DNA of 64,000 nt from positions 437,273 to 501,272 of the forward strand of contig NZ_VRKQ01000018.1 in assembly GCF_008056315.1 (NCBI RefSeq). Direction: 5' to 3'. Of this stretch, positions 9,030-19,507 are shown piece after piece (position 1 is the stretch's first letter; every line of letters begins with the position of its first letter). The notes under the pieces were generated by a model. The model saw only the letters and a program-made list of their open reading frames with translations. It did no database searches and was not told the origin of the DNA. A program made the position numbers and the translations under genes. This DNA comes from Seonamhaeicola maritimus. GTDB lineage: Bacteria; Bacteroidota; Bacteroidia; Flavobacteriales; Flavobacteriaceae.

Positions 9030-9833
9030 ATGTCTAAAGTTGTTTTAATTACTGGTGGATCTTCAGGAATTGGTAAATCTATAGGTGAATTTCTTTTTGA
9101 TAGAGGTTTTGTGGTTTATGGCACTAGTAGAAATCCTGATAATTATAAAGAGAGTAAGTTTCCCATATTAGCATTAGATTTAAAGGAGAATAACACAATT
9201 GTTGAATCTGTTCAAACAATAATTAAAAAAGAGGGGAGAATAGATGTTCTAATCAATAATGCAGGGGCAGGTATTACTGGTCCAATTGAGGAAATACCAG
9301 AGACAGAATTAAAGAACAACTTTGATACCAATTTTTTTGGCCCCATAAATGTTATTAAAACGGTATTGCCTCAAATGCGTCAACAAAATGATGGTTTAAT
9401 AATAAACGTAACCTCTATTGCAGGTTATATGGGTTTACCTTATAGAGGTGTTTATAGTGCCAGTAAAGGAGCTTTAGAATTAATTACGGAGGCTTTTAGA
9501 ATGGAACTTAAAGACTTTAATATAAAGATGACAAATGTGGCTCCTGGAGATTTTGCTACAAATATTGCTGCAGGAAGATATCACGCTCCATTATTAGAAG
9601 ATTCTCCTTATAAAAGACCATACGGGAATACTTTAGATTTGATGAATGCACATGTAGATTCTGGTAGCGACCCTAATTTAATGGCTAAGGAAGTTTTTAA
9701 AATAATTAACACTAACAACCCGAAAGTTCATTACAAAGTAGGGGAGTTTATGCAAAAATTTTCAATTGTTTTAAAACGAATCTTACCTGATAAAGTTTAT
9801 GAAAAACTTTTGATGAACCACTACAAATTGTGA
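9030..9833 (+). CDS. Short-chain dehydrogenase/reductase (SDR) family oxidoreductase
   Basis: This is a classical SDR of 267 residues. It has the Rossmann nucleotide motif TGGSSGIG at 8-15, NNAG at 76-79, catalytic S129, and the Y142-x3-K146 pair in YSASK. The loop after strand beta-2 carries a basic residue (GTSRNP, R34), which is compatible with NADPH preference. No signal peptide is present, so it is cytoplasmic. Substrate specificity cannot be read from the sequence. Its stop codon overlaps the GTG start of the next small lipoprotein gene, suggesting coupled translation. Confidence 0.88.
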   Translation: MSKVVLITGGSSGIGKSIGEFLFDRGFVVYGTSRNPDNYKESKFPILALDLKENNTIVESVQTIIKKEGRIDVLINNAGAGITGPIEEIPETELKNNFDTNFFGPINVIKTVLPQMRQQNDGLIINVTSIAGYMGLPYRGVYSASKGALELITEAFRMELKDFNIKMTNVAPGDFATNIAAGRYHAPLLEDSPYKRPYGNTLDLMNAHVDSGSDPNLMAKEVFKIINTNNPKVHYKVGEFMQKFSIVLKRILPDKVYEKLLMNHYKL

Positions 9834-10198
9834 GGTGTTTAGTCATTTTAATATTATTGTTATGTACATCATGTTTCTTTTGGCCTTTACCAGCTCCTCA
9901 TGGACATAGTTATGTTGCAATAGATGGTAGTGAAAGGTGTGTTGGAGTTTTCTGTACACCACATAACAAAACTTTTATTTTAGAAACTAAAGCAGGATAT
10001 GATTTTCAAATGTGTTCTAAAGTTATGATTAATGATACCTGCGGAATAATGGAATATAAGGAGTTCTTTGAGACAATGGCTTACCAAAAACATGTGAGAA
10101 TTAATGATAACAGGTTCCATAAATTACTAGAAACAGATACTTTGGCAATAACTAATAATCTCACTGGCGAAAAAATATATTATATCTCAGCAGATTAA
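9830..10198 (+). CDS. Small cysteine-containing lipoprotein of unknown function
   Basis: The 122-residue product starts with GTG at 9830, overlapping the SDR stop by 4 bases. A short hydrophobic segment ends in a lipobox (LLCTSC, cysteine at 15). The mature part has four further cysteines, including ERCVGVFC and, further on, QMCSKVMINDTC, which could form disulfides outside the cytoplasm. I do not recognise the family. The overlap with the SDR gene is the only contextual clue. Confidence 0.6.
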   Translation: MRCLVILILLLCTSCFFWPLPAPHGHSYVAIDGSERCVGVFCTPHNKTFILETKAGYDFQMCSKVMINDTCGIMEYKEFFETMAYQKHVRINDNRFHKLLETDTLAITNNLTGEKIYYISAD

Positions 10199-10270
10199 CA
10201 AAATACAGCTTGATAAACACCAATTATTTTGGTATGTTATTTGATGTTATTGTTTTAAAATTCATCAATC

Positions 10271-10696
10271 ATGAAACAATATATATCAATTCTTCTTCTT
10301 ATTGCCATGTTTTCTTTTACTGCATGTGAAGATATTTTAGAGTGTATTATTAACGTTCGTCCGGAGTTACAAAATAGAGATTTAGAAGTAGGTTATGTTA
10401 ATCAATATTATTTTGATTCTATTTTAGCAGAGATAAAAAATGAACCATTTGATGATGGCTATGATTATTATTTTAATGTTTCAGGACATATACCAAAAGG
10501 TCTTGAAGTTTATTATGAATACAGAGAAGTTATTTTTGAAGGTGTTCCCCAGGAATCAGGAAGGTTTACTATAAGAGTTTCCTTAGATGTTGATGCTATA
10601 AATGAATACTACTATGATGAATATGGTAACGAACGTTATCATGACCCATTGTGCACAGATAATACCTCTAAAGTGTACACTTTGGTAGTTAGATGA
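10271..10696 (+). CDS. Small lipoprotein with an Ig-like (cadherin-type) domain
   Basis: The 141-residue protein has a lipobox (MFSFTAC, cysteine at 19). The mature part contains IPKGLEV, then IFEGVPQESGRFTIRV, a layout like the putative-Ig (He_PIG/cadherin-like) modules of secreted bacterial proteins, where a 'GLP...GTP..G.Y.v.v' pattern recurs. A tyrosine- and aspartate-rich stretch (EYYYDEYGNERY) follows, and a cysteine near the C-terminus may pair with one near the N-terminus. Probably an envelope protein of unknown role. Its stop codon directly abuts the stop of the convergent next gene. Confidence 0.6.
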   Translation: MKQYISILLLIAMFSFTACEDILECIINVRPELQNRDLEVGYVNQYYFDSILAEIKNEPFDDGYDYYFNVSGHIPKGLEVYYEYREVIFEGVPQESGRFTIRVSLDVDAINEYYYDEYGNERYHDPLCTDNTSKVYTLVVR

Positions 10697-12118
10697 CTAT
10701 CTGTTTATTAACCCCAAAAGTTGCTCTTCAAAATTAACAGAGAACATATTAGAATTGGCATTTACTATCTTTTTGTTTTGGTCAATAATTATAGTTTTGG
10801 TCATAGGATAAATTGCCAATAAACGTTTTGATTCTTTAGGGTTTTTAAACAAATACTCATCATTACAGTTAAATCTACAACTCTTTAGTGATAGTTTTGT
10901 TTTTTCTACACCCATATCGTCAATGTTTATAGTAACAAACTTTATTTCTGGGTATTTTTCTTTTAACTCTTTTAATTTATGATGACTATCTTTAAAATGA
11001 TCATATAAAGTGCTAGACCAAAATGAAATTACTGTAGGGCTGTTTATTATAGAATTAAGTTCGTACTCCTCATTATTATAATCTACAACCTGTAAACTTG
11101 GAAGCTTTGTTCCTTCTCCTAGTTCCTTCAAAGAATTAACATAACCTGAGATAAGTGCTTTATCTTTTTCATTAGAAGTTTTCTCTAAATAAGAATTTAG
11201 AATTATAGTGTTACTCTCAGAGTTATTACTTAGAGAAATATATTTTATAGTAAAATGATGTAATAGCTCATCTTTTATAGTAGAATTAGTAACTAAGCTA
11301 TCAATAAGATGTAATCTATCTAAGTTATAACAAAGCATGTTCCTATGAAAAGCTTTACTCTTGGCATGATCATAATGTGTCTCAAGAGATAAATTGCTGA
11401 AATTTCGTCTTAAAAAATTATAGTAATTAGGGTAGTCCTTTAAAAAGTTGTCATTGTAATCAATGTCCTTTCTATAATCATAAAACCCCACAGGCAGCGA
11501 TTTTAATATGGCTCCTTTGTTTTTTCCATAATGAGCAAATGGATAGACTTCTTTACTAGAGTAGTAGCTATAGTCAATATTAGCCTTAGCTATTCTTTTA
11601 AATAATTCAGAAACCTCATACTTGTCTTCAAAATGTTCTAAGCTTTTTGTCTTTCTGTTTTTAATGGAATCTATATGTTTCTGGTACGCTTCAGGCTTTA
11701 ATTGGCAAAGTTTAAGCACATAGGTTTCTTCCTTTTCATTTTCTAGAAATTCATTAATAAAATAGTTGTTCTTTTTAGAACCTTTACCTGTAAATACTAG
11801 AGATTCATCAAACTCTAAAGTGTTTAATCTGAATAAGATACTATCCTCTGGTTCAATTAAAACCATTTGGTATTCTCCGCCATGCCTAAAGGTATGAAGC
11901 CCTTTTTTTAGACTATCAACTTTAAAAATAAATCTATTTCTACCATCCAGTTTAATAGTGTCTAGGGCAGTAGTTCCTTTTTCAAGAATTACAAACTTAG
12001 AATTTGGATTTATAATTTCACCTCCTATATAAGCAAATTCAACCTTCGTCTTATTGCTGTTGTTATTACAGCTAAAAAACATAAGTGCTATTGCTATTAA
12101 TGAAAGGTATAACTTCAT
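10697..12118 (-). CDS. TlpA/thioredoxin-like lipoprotein lacking the CxxC motif
   Basis: The 473-residue product has a lipoprotein signal (ALMFFSCNN, cysteine at 17). A beta-rich N-terminal part resembles the DUF4369-like region often found before TlpA domains in Bacteroidota, and a long helical middle follows. The C-terminal third looks like a thioredoxin fold: GTKLPSLQVVDYNNEEYEL, then PTVISFWSST, then KYPEIKFVTINIDD. Where active members have WCxxC after the FW, this protein has SSTLYDHF, so it cannot do standard disulfide chemistry. A scaffold or binding role is inferred. A TATTTTTG box precedes the gene. Confidence 0.72.
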   Translation of the reverse strand: MKLYLSLIAIALMFFSCNNNSNKTKVEFAYIGGEIINPNSKFVILEKGTTALDTIKLDGRNRFIFKVDSLKKGLHTFRHGGEYQMVLIEPEDSILFRLNTLEFDESLVFTGKGSKKNNYFINEFLENEKEETYVLKLCQLKPEAYQKHIDSIKNRKTKSLEHFEDKYEVSELFKRIAKANIDYSYYSSKEVYPFAHYGKNKGAILKSLPVGFYDYRKDIDYNDNFLKDYPNYYNFLRRNFSNLSLETHYDHAKSKAFHRNMLCYNLDRLHLIDSLVTNSTIKDELLHHFTIKYISLSNNSESNTIILNSYLEKTSNEKDKALISGYVNSLKELGEGTKLPSLQVVDYNNEEYELNSIINSPTVISFWSSTLYDHFKDSHHKLKELKEKYPEIKFVTINIDDMGVEKTKLSLKSCRFNCNDEYLFKNPKESKRLLAIYPMTKTIIIDQNKKIVNANSNMFSVNFEEQLLGLINR

Positions 12119-12147
12119 AAATCCCTCTTCAGTTACATATTGTTATA

Positions 12148-12155
12148 CAAAAATA
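12148..12155 (-). promoter_or_regulatory. Candidate -7 box for the TlpA-like lipoprotein gene
   Basis: The minus strand reads TATTTTTG, 29 bases upstream of the ATG at 12118. It fits TAnnTTTG, without a clear -33 partner. Confidence 0.35.
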
Positions 12156-12286
12156 TGTTATGTAATTATAAACTGTTGTTAATGCGTTGTTAAATGTTGA
12201 TTTTGATAAGTTAAAGGGGTATTAAAAACCGATGATTATCAATTAAAATTAAAAGGTATAAGTTTCCACTTACCAATTCATTTTTC

Positions 12287-12294
12287 TACTTTTG
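12287..12294 (+). promoter_or_regulatory. Candidate -7 box for the ABC-F gene
   Basis: TACTTTTG matches TAnnTTTG and ends 21 bases before the ATG at 12316. The TTTC at 12263-12266, about 20 bases upstream, could be a degenerate -33 element. Confidence 0.45.
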
Positions 12295-12306
12295 CCAAAA
12301 AATTAA

Positions 12307-13941
<1,635 letters not shown>

Positions 13942-13953
13942 TTTAAAGTTTAA

Positions 13954-14036
13954 TTAGGGAGTTACCCTTCGGGTCGGGTTTTCCTCTATATCTTTTTTTC
14001 GCTACTCAAAAAAGGATGCCGATGCAATCCCTAACG
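13954..14036. repeat. Probable dispersed Flavobacteriaceae intergenic repeat element
   Basis: This non-coding block starts TTAGGGAGTTACCCTTCGGG and ends GATGCAATCCCTAAC. Its ends are inverted (TTAGGGA against TCCCTAA), and it contains ACCC-TTCG-GGT, a small stable hairpin. It is richer in G+C than the flanks. From memory, closely similar GTTACCCTTCGGGTCGGG...GGATGCCGATGCAATCCCTAAC elements recur between genes in many Flavobacteriaceae; only one copy is seen in this window. It sits between convergent genes and may act as a transcript end. Confidence 0.6.
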
Positions 14037-14045
14037 TAGGTGAGA

Positions 14046-14285
14046 TTAGGCTTGCAGTTCAGAATTAACTTCTTCAATTACTAAAACTGCTTTATCAAGT
14101 TCATCTTTATGAACATGAATTTCTTGAAAGTGCGAAACTGAAGTTCCTAGTATATCTGTTATAATGCCAGAATCAGTTTGGTCTTTTATAACTGGACTAA
14201 TATTTACTTTTTCAAGTTCACTTATCATGCGTTGAATAATAATTAAATTGCCTGTAAACACTTTTATATAATTTGAATCTGTCAT
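14046..14285 (-). CDS. DUF2007-family small protein
   Basis: The 79-residue protein has no signal peptide or membrane segment. The pattern (KVFTGN...I..L...NIS.VIKDQ...GI..D..G.S....EIHVHKDELDKAVLVIEE) fits the DUF2007 'putative signal-transducing protein' fold, a small ferredoxin-like alpha/beta module that usually carries a final DE-A helix. The function of the family is not established. It is transcribed alone toward the repeat element. Confidence 0.65.
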   Translation of the reverse strand: MTDSNYIKVFTGNLIIIQRMISELEKVNISPVIKDQTDSGIITDILGTSVSHFQEIHVHKDELDKAVLVIEEVNSELQA

Positions 14286-14370
14286 AGCATTAAGATTTTG
14301 AGTTCTCTTAAATATAAGAAATTTTAAGGAAATTTCCTAGAAGTATTTGGTACCTTAAAAGTAGAAATAA

Positions 14371-15240
14371 TTAAAATGCACCTCTTAGTCCCACCTTGTT
14401 TGTTCCAAACGAAACATTCCAAGAAATTTTATTTTTCTTTGAAGCTCTTTCTTGATATAAGTCGATTTTATGTAAAAACTTCTCAATACTATCTACAACA
14501 ATAATACTAAGTGCAGTGCTAAAAGCTATGTCTGTAAGCCAATGGGCGTTATCAACTAATCTACTAATAGGAGGAATGGCACCAATGCTATAAATCCCAA
14601 TTTTAACCCAAGTATTGTCAAATTGTTTAGCAATAGCATGGGCAGCTGTAATTGAAAGTGCTGTATGTCCTGACGGAAAAGAGTGAAATCTGGGTTCATC
14701 CGAAAATGGTTCAAATTCCCAGTTGCCTAAACCTGATTTAGGTCTTGCCCTTCCAACAGAACTTTTCAATAGTGATGATATGACTCCTGTAGTAAACGAT
14801 GATGAAATTATTAAAACACTAGTTCTTCTAATTTGCTCATTTCTTGTGAATAATCCAACTCCATATAAACTGGCATTGGCCATAAAGTAATTTTGCGGAC
14901 TACCAAAATACCATCCTATATCCCTAATAAACTTTGGGAAATCATCTTGTTGTTGAAGAAAGAAACTATTAATTTCATCATCAGCTGCCGATAAAGCAAT
15001 TGTGCCACCAATTAAACCGCCTAATTTTAAATAATCTTTTCCTTTCCAATGGATTGGTCTTGTAAAGGCATATCCAACACTTTTAAAGCTAGATTTTAAA
15101 TCGTGCTTAAGTAATTGTTTTAAACTAGTAGAGTCCTTTTTGGAAACTGTTTCAAGCTGTTGACCGAAACTAATTGTAAAAGCCCCTAAAACTAAAAATA
15201 CAGTAATTAGGTGTAATACTCTGTTATCGCAATTCAGCAC
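14371..15240 (-). CDS. PAP2-superfamily membrane phosphatase
   Basis: All three acid-phosphatase motifs are present in order: KSSVGRARP (K-x6-RP), FPSGHTA (PSGH) and SRLVDNAHWLTD (SR-x5-H-x3-D). The N-terminus is a signal/anchor (TVFLVLGAFTISFGQ), and hydrophobic segments surround the motifs, so the active site faces the periplasm. Likely substrates are undecaprenyl pyrophosphate or phosphatidic acid-type lipids; which one cannot be told. The start is uncertain: no ATG is available, and I chose GTG at 15240, with TTG at 15255 as alternative. Either lies inside the 3' end of pheT, so translation is probably coupled to pheT. Confidence 0.82.
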   Translation of the reverse strand: MLNCDNRVLHLITVFLVLGAFTISFGQQLETVSKKDSTSLKQLLKHDLKSSFKSVGYAFTRPIHWKGKDYLKLGGLIGGTIALSAADDEINSFFLQQQDDFPKFIRDIGWYFGSPQNYFMANASLYGVGLFTRNEQIRRTSVLIISSSFTTGVISSLLKSSVGRARPKSGLGNWEFEPFSDEPRFHSFPSGHTALSITAAHAIAKQFDNTWVKIGIYSIGAIPPISRLVDNAHWLTDIAFSTALSIIVVDSIEKFLHKIDLYQERASKKNKISWNVSFGTNKVGLRGAF

Positions 15241-17650
15241 CCAATTGTTTTTCAAAATTAGTCTGTAACTTTTTCATGATTTTATCAATCTGCTTATCCG
15301 TAAGCGTTTTATTTTCATCTTGCAATGTAAAACTAACTGCATAACTCTTTTTGCCTTTTGGTAAGTTTTTACCTTGATAAACATCAAACAAATCAACATC
15401 TTTTAATAGTTGTTTTTCTGTTTGAGAAGCAATTTTATCAATATCTTCAAATGATACGGTTTCATCTAAAAGTAAAGCGAAATCTCGTCTTACAGCTGGG
15501 TATTTAGGAATATCTTTAAACTTAACTTTGTTATGTTTAGCCATATCTAAAATAGTATCCCAATTAAAATCAGCAAATAATACATTTTGAGAAATCCCAA
15601 AATGTTTTAAAACTTTTTTGTTAACCAATCCAAAATCAACAAGTTTATTTTTTCCTAAAGAAAGACTTACACCTTCACTAAAAACATCATTTTTGACTGG
15701 TGATACTTTATATCTTGATAAACCTAATCTATCTAAAATACTTGAAATTGTTCCTTTTAAAAAGAAGAAATCACTTTTTTGAACACTGTTAGTCCAACGT
15801 TCTTGTGAACGATTTCCAGTTACAAACACAGAAAGATGTTTAAACTCTTCTCTTGTCTCATTATACTGATGATAGGTCTTACCAAATTCAAAAAGCTTTA
15901 AATCGTCTTGTTTTCTGTTAATATTATAGCTTACAGCTTCTAAGCCTGAAAACAATAAACTTTGTCTCATTACCCCTAAATCACTACTTAAAGGATTTAA
16001 CATAGAAATATTATGTTCTTCTTTCAACTGCTTACTTAGCTCTACATATTTGGTAGTTGTTAAAGAGTTTGCCATTATTTCGTAAAACCCTTGAGAAACC
16101 AACTGATTTCCAACTACATTCTGGATTCTATGATCGTCAAAACGTGATGTACTAGAAATAGAAGCGTTTAACTTTTCGGTTGTCTTAATATTATTGTAGC
16201 CATATACACGTAAAACCTCTTCAATAACATCGGCTTCTCTTTGAACATCATTTCTATAAGCAGGAACCGTTAACCCTAGGCCAGTTTCTGTAACATTATT
16301 TACTTTAATTTCTAAAGAAGTCAGAATACTTTTAATAGTTTCTCTTGGTATTTCTTCACCTATGAGTTTTTTGGCCTTATCAAAACTTAAGCGCACCTGA
16401 AAATCTTCTATTTTATTAGGATAGATATCAACAATATCACTAGTTATTTCTCCTCCTGCAAGTTCTTGAATTAGCAAAGCCGCTCTCTTTAAAGCATATT
16501 CGGTGATGTTAGGATCAATACCTCTTTCAAAACGGAAAGAAGCATCGGTATTTAGGCCATGACGTTTAGCTGATTTTCTAATAGAAACTGGGTTAAAATA
16601 GGCACTTTCAAGAAAAATACTTGTTGTACTTTCTGTTACTCCAGAATGTATACCACCAAAAACTCCAGCAATACACATTGGTTTTTCGGCATCACATATC
16701 ATTAAATCATCTTCATGTAATTCACGTTCAACACCATCTAAAGTGATAAATTTTGTTCCTTTTTTCAGGGTCTTAACTTCAACTTTATTTCCAGCTATCT
16801 TAACGGCGTCAAATGCATGGAGGGGTTGACCTAAATCGTGTAAAACATAATTAGTAGCATCAACTATATTATTAATTGGACTTAAACCTATGGTTTTTAA
16901 TCTATTTTGTAACCAAGCAGGAGAATCGCTTACCTTTATTCCAGAAATAGTAACACCACAATACCTTGGTGCTAAATCCTTATTGATGACATCTACATCA
17001 ATTTTAAGCGTTCTATTGTCAACATGAAAAGAACTAACAGATGGTGTGATTAATTCTAGATTAAGATCTTTTTGTAATAGGCCTGCTTTTAAATCTCTGG
17101 CAGTACCTAAATGCCCCATGGCATCAGCCCTATTAGGCGTTAATCCAATTTCAAAAACATGGTCATTTTCAATATTAAAGATATCAGCACAAGCTGTCCC
17201 TACTTTAAGGTTTTGGTCTAAAACCAAGATACCATCATGAGATTTTCCTAAACCAAGCTCGTCTTCGGCACATATCATCCCAAAGCTTTCCTTACCTCTA
17301 ATTTTTCCTTTTTTTATTTTCCAGCCTTCACCTTCTTCAGTATATAATGTAGTTCCAATAGTTGCCACAGGTACTTTTTGACCAGCAGCTACATTAGGTG
17401 CACCACAAACTATTTGTACAGGAGTATCTTCACCTATATTAACCGTAGTAACTTTTAATTTATCTGCGTTAGGGTGCTTTATGCAAGTTAAAACTTCTCC
17501 AACAACAACGCCTTCAAGACCACCTTTTATAGATTGGTAGCTTTCAATACCTTCAACTTCAAGGCCTAAATCTGTGAGTAATTCCCCTGCTTTTTCTGGT
17601 GCCCAATCAATTTTAATGAATTGCTTTAACCAGTTATATGAAATCTTCAT
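15224..17650 (-). CDS. pheT: Phenylalanyl-tRNA synthetase beta subunit
   Basis: The 808-residue product charges tRNA-Phe as part of the alpha2-beta2 enzyme. It starts MKISYNWLKQFIKID, as PheT proteins do. It shows the tRNA-binding OB domain (about 40-150), the B3/B4 editing region (DLAPRYCGVTI, then NNIVDATNYVLHDLGQPLHAFDA), the B5 region, the catalytic-like core (GYNNI, NPLSSDLGVMRQSLL) and a C-terminal FDX-ACB anticodon-binding domain (FKDIPKYPAVRRDFALL). pheS is not in the window. I use the ATG at 17650, 18 to 20 bases after the start predicted by a consensus promoter; a longer frame from 17704 would begin upstream of that transcript start. Confidence 0.96.
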   Translation of the reverse strand: MKISYNWLKQFIKIDWAPEKAGELLTDLGLEVEGIESYQSIKGGLEGVVVGEVLTCIKHPNADKLKVTTVNIGEDTPVQIVCGAPNVAAGQKVPVATIGTTLYTEEGEGWKIKKGKIRGKESFGMICAEDELGLGKSHDGILVLDQNLKVGTACADIFNIENDHVFEIGLTPNRADAMGHLGTARDLKAGLLQKDLNLELITPSVSSFHVDNRTLKIDVDVINKDLAPRYCGVTISGIKVSDSPAWLQNRLKTIGLSPINNIVDATNYVLHDLGQPLHAFDAVKIAGNKVEVKTLKKGTKFITLDGVERELHEDDLMICDAEKPMCIAGVFGGIHSGVTESTTSIFLESAYFNPVSIRKSAKRHGLNTDASFRFERGIDPNITEYALKRAALLIQELAGGEITSDIVDIYPNKIEDFQVRLSFDKAKKLIGEEIPRETIKSILTSLEIKVNNVTETGLGLTVPAYRNDVQREADVIEEVLRVYGYNNIKTTEKLNASISSTSRFDDHRIQNVVGNQLVSQGFYEIMANSLTTTKYVELSKQLKEEHNISMLNPLSSDLGVMRQSLLFSGLEAVSYNINRKQDDLKLFEFGKTYHQYNETREEFKHLSVFVTGNRSQERWTNSVQKSDFFFLKGTISSILDRLGLSRYKVSPVKNDVFSEGVSLSLGKNKLVDFGLVNKKVLKHFGISQNVLFADFNWDTILDMAKHNKVKFKDIPKYPAVRRDFALLLDETVSFEDIDKIASQTEKQLLKDVDLFDVYQGKNLPKGKKSYAVSFTLQDENKTLTDKQIDKIMKKLQTNFEKQLGAELR

Positions 17651-17674
17651 AAAGTCTATTTCCTTTTGATTGCG

Positions 17675-17705
17675 CAAAGATAAAATAATGCTGCTAGCAT
17701 TCAAA
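17675..17705 (-). promoter_or_regulatory. Promoter of pheT
   Basis: On the minus strand, TTTG (17705-17702), a 19-base spacer and TATCTTTG (17682-17675) form an essentially perfect Bacteroidetes promoter. It implies a leader of only about 20 bases before the ATG at 17650, so there is no room for an attenuator. Confidence 0.8.
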
Positions 17706-17814
17706 CAAAGCGTAATGATTTGTAAGGTTTAATATGAATTGATTTTTACCCCCTGAATTTGAAGAAACTTAATAAATGAAGTTGGGGCTATTTGTATTTC
17801 GTTTAATGGTCTTA

Positions 17815-17849
17815 TGGATATAAATTGTATTCTATTTTATTTATATCCA
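17815..17849. repeat. Inverted repeat in the pheT / epimerase intergenic region
   Basis: TGGATATAAAT (17815-17825) and ATTTATATCCA (17839-17849) form a perfect 11-bp stem around a 13-base loop. It lies in a 326-base gap between the pheT start and the end of the epimerase gene, with no T-run on either side. An operator or a small RNA hairpin are both possible. Apart from this repeat, the pheT promoter and the hairpin at 17940, I see nothing in the gap. Confidence 0.4.
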
Positions 17850-17939
17850 AAGTTAAATGAAGTTCATTGATTTTTCTAATAAAATCAAGAAAACAAACAA
17901 CTTAATGGTTAACTTAATTACCTTAGAAATTTAGTGTAA

Positions 17940-17968
17940 CCTCTTCTCAATATAATATTGAGAAGAGG
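17940..17968 (-). terminator. Hairpin terminator after the epimerase gene
   Basis: CCTCTTCTCAATA and TATTGAGAAGAGG form a 13-bp perfect stem with a 3-base centre, 8 bases past the stop codon of the minus-strand epimerase gene. The tail on the minus strand is only modestly T-rich, so efficiency is uncertain. Confidence 0.65.
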
Positions 17969-17976
17969 TCTATTAG

Positions 17977-18915
17977 TTAATTGCTAAATTCTTTTAGTGG
18001 AACAATAGCTGGATTAAACACAATGCCTAAATCTTGTTTTGCACTATTATTTTTATAGAAAACGTGCGCATTGCCATTTATCTTTTCGTTATTAAGCATT
18101 TTTGAAATATCTGAGACTTTCCAACTTTCACTACTTAATAAATAATTCTTACCATGAAGGCCACTTTTAAGGCTAGCATTATATACGCCATTAGCAACAT
18201 CCTTAACATCTACGATTGCAAATTCAGCATCAGTATCAAATAGCATTTGTACAAATGGGTTTGGGGCAATTTTATTTTTGAATAAAAATTGCAATCCAGA
18301 AGACGTAGAATCTTCCCTGTTTGAAAGTGATTTTCCCATTACAGCCACAGGTGAAACACTGGTTATTTCAAAGTTGGTATTTGGATGTTCTTTAATGAAC
18401 TTCTCTACTGTTTGGTTGGCAATAAATTTTGCTTGTGCATACGGATGACTTTCTTCGCTCATAAACGGTTCATCAGTTTCATCCATATTCTCATTAGGTT
18501 GTTTTCCTCCTGGAGGCATAGGGAAATTGGTGTTATATGCGGCAACAGATGCTATAAAAACAACTTTTTCAACATCTGGTATTTCTGTGATTACTTCTAG
18601 AAAGTTTTCTGTTCCCTTAATAGTAGGGTCAAATAATTCAGTTTTTGGATCTTTAACGTCTAATTGAAATGGTGTACCACCGTGAACTACAATACTGCAA
18701 TCTTTAATAAATTCTGTGAGCTGATTTTTGTTTTCAACTTTTAATGGTAGAATTTCCAAATTCTCTGCATTCGGTAGGTTTTTTAAATGCTGATATTTTT
18801 CTGTTTTAGAAATATCAGTAGCTGATACTTTGACTTTAAAACCTTCTTGTAAATATTTTTTTGTAATGTGACTTCCGATAAATCCTGAGCCGCCTATAAT
18901 TCCAACTGTTTTCAT
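17977..18915 (-). CDS. NAD(P)-dependent epimerase/dehydratase-like protein (extended SDR)
   Basis: The 312-residue cytoplasmic protein opens with the extended-SDR nucleotide motif GGSGFIGS (residues 8-15). It has VVHGGTPF where the family has its 'vhxAa' strand, VAAY near the catalytic serine position, and YAQAK as the Y-x3-K catalytic pair. It resembles the dihydroflavonol-reductase-like branch (PDVEKVVFIASVAA). Substrate unknown. I chose ATG at 18915; the longer frame begins with a TTG at 18954 that adds 13 residues before the Rossmann strand. A hairpin follows the gene. Confidence 0.82.
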   Translation of the reverse strand: MKTVGIIGGSGFIGSHITKKYLQEGFKVKVSATDISKTEKYQHLKNLPNAENLEILPLKVENKNQLTEFIKDCSIVVHGGTPFQLDVKDPKTELFDPTIKGTENFLEVITEIPDVEKVVFIASVAAYNTNFPMPPGGKQPNENMDETDEPFMSEESHPYAQAKFIANQTVEKFIKEHPNTNFEITSVSPVAVMGKSLSNREDSTSSGLQFLFKNKIAPNPFVQMLFDTDAEFAIVDVKDVANGVYNASLKSGLHGKNYLLSSESWKVSDISKMLNNEKINGNAHVFYKNNSAKQDLGIVFNPAIVPLKEFSN

Positions 18916-19033
18916 TTTCTGAGGGTTTTGATTAGTAACAAATTCTTCCAACAAATTTGAAGATGGTTTAAGTTCGCAAATTTTTCACACAAAACCAAGT
19001 CGTAAATAGCTTAAGTTGTTAACTTATAACATT

Positions 19034-19504
19034 TTAAAAGTCCTCAATCAATGTATTAAAGTCATACTGTAAATCTTCATGTAATGTTGAAATATGTTTT
19101 TTAGCCAATAACAATTGCCGATTATACATGTTTTGCAATTGTGTGCTAGGGTTAATACTTGGTGTGAAATCCTTTAATTTTTCACAAAAATAGAGTAGGA
19201 GCTCTACCTCAGTTTCTTTTTTATGAGAGTACCGAACATATTTCTTTATATTCCGTAAAATCTTTCTAACACTTTTACGAATGTAATAATAGCTATCTCT
19301 GTTAATAACCTCAAACTCTTCATCTATATAGGCTTTCACACTTTCAATATATCCAGTTTCGTTATGTGATTCAAATAACAAATAGGTGAGTAGTTCTTTG
19401 TTTTCCTTTTTGAAGCGTGATAATCTCAAACAAATATCTTGAACTTCTTTATGAGAAAGTGTATTGAGTTCTTGCTTAATTTCTTTTACTGAGACCGCTT
19501 TCAT
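19034..19504 (-). CDS. Alpha-helical cytoplasmic protein of unknown function
   Basis: The 156-residue protein has no signal peptide or membrane segment and is predicted almost wholly helical and highly charged (KEIKQELNTLSHKEVQDICLR, KSVRKILRNIKKYVRY). I do not recognise the family. Its start is 3 bases after the end of the GH67-like gene, so it is very likely the last gene of the acetolactate decarboxylase / glycosidase-like operon, although nothing in the sequence ties it to sugars. Confidence 0.7.
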   Translation of the reverse strand: MKAVSVKEIKQELNTLSHKEVQDICLRLSRFKKENKELLTYLLFESHNETGYIESVKAYIDEEFEVINRDSYYYIRKSVRKILRNIKKYVRYSHKKETEVELLLYFCEKLKDFTPSINPSTQLQNMYNRQLLLAKKHISTLHEDLQYDFNTLIEDF

Positions 19505-19507
19505 TTA

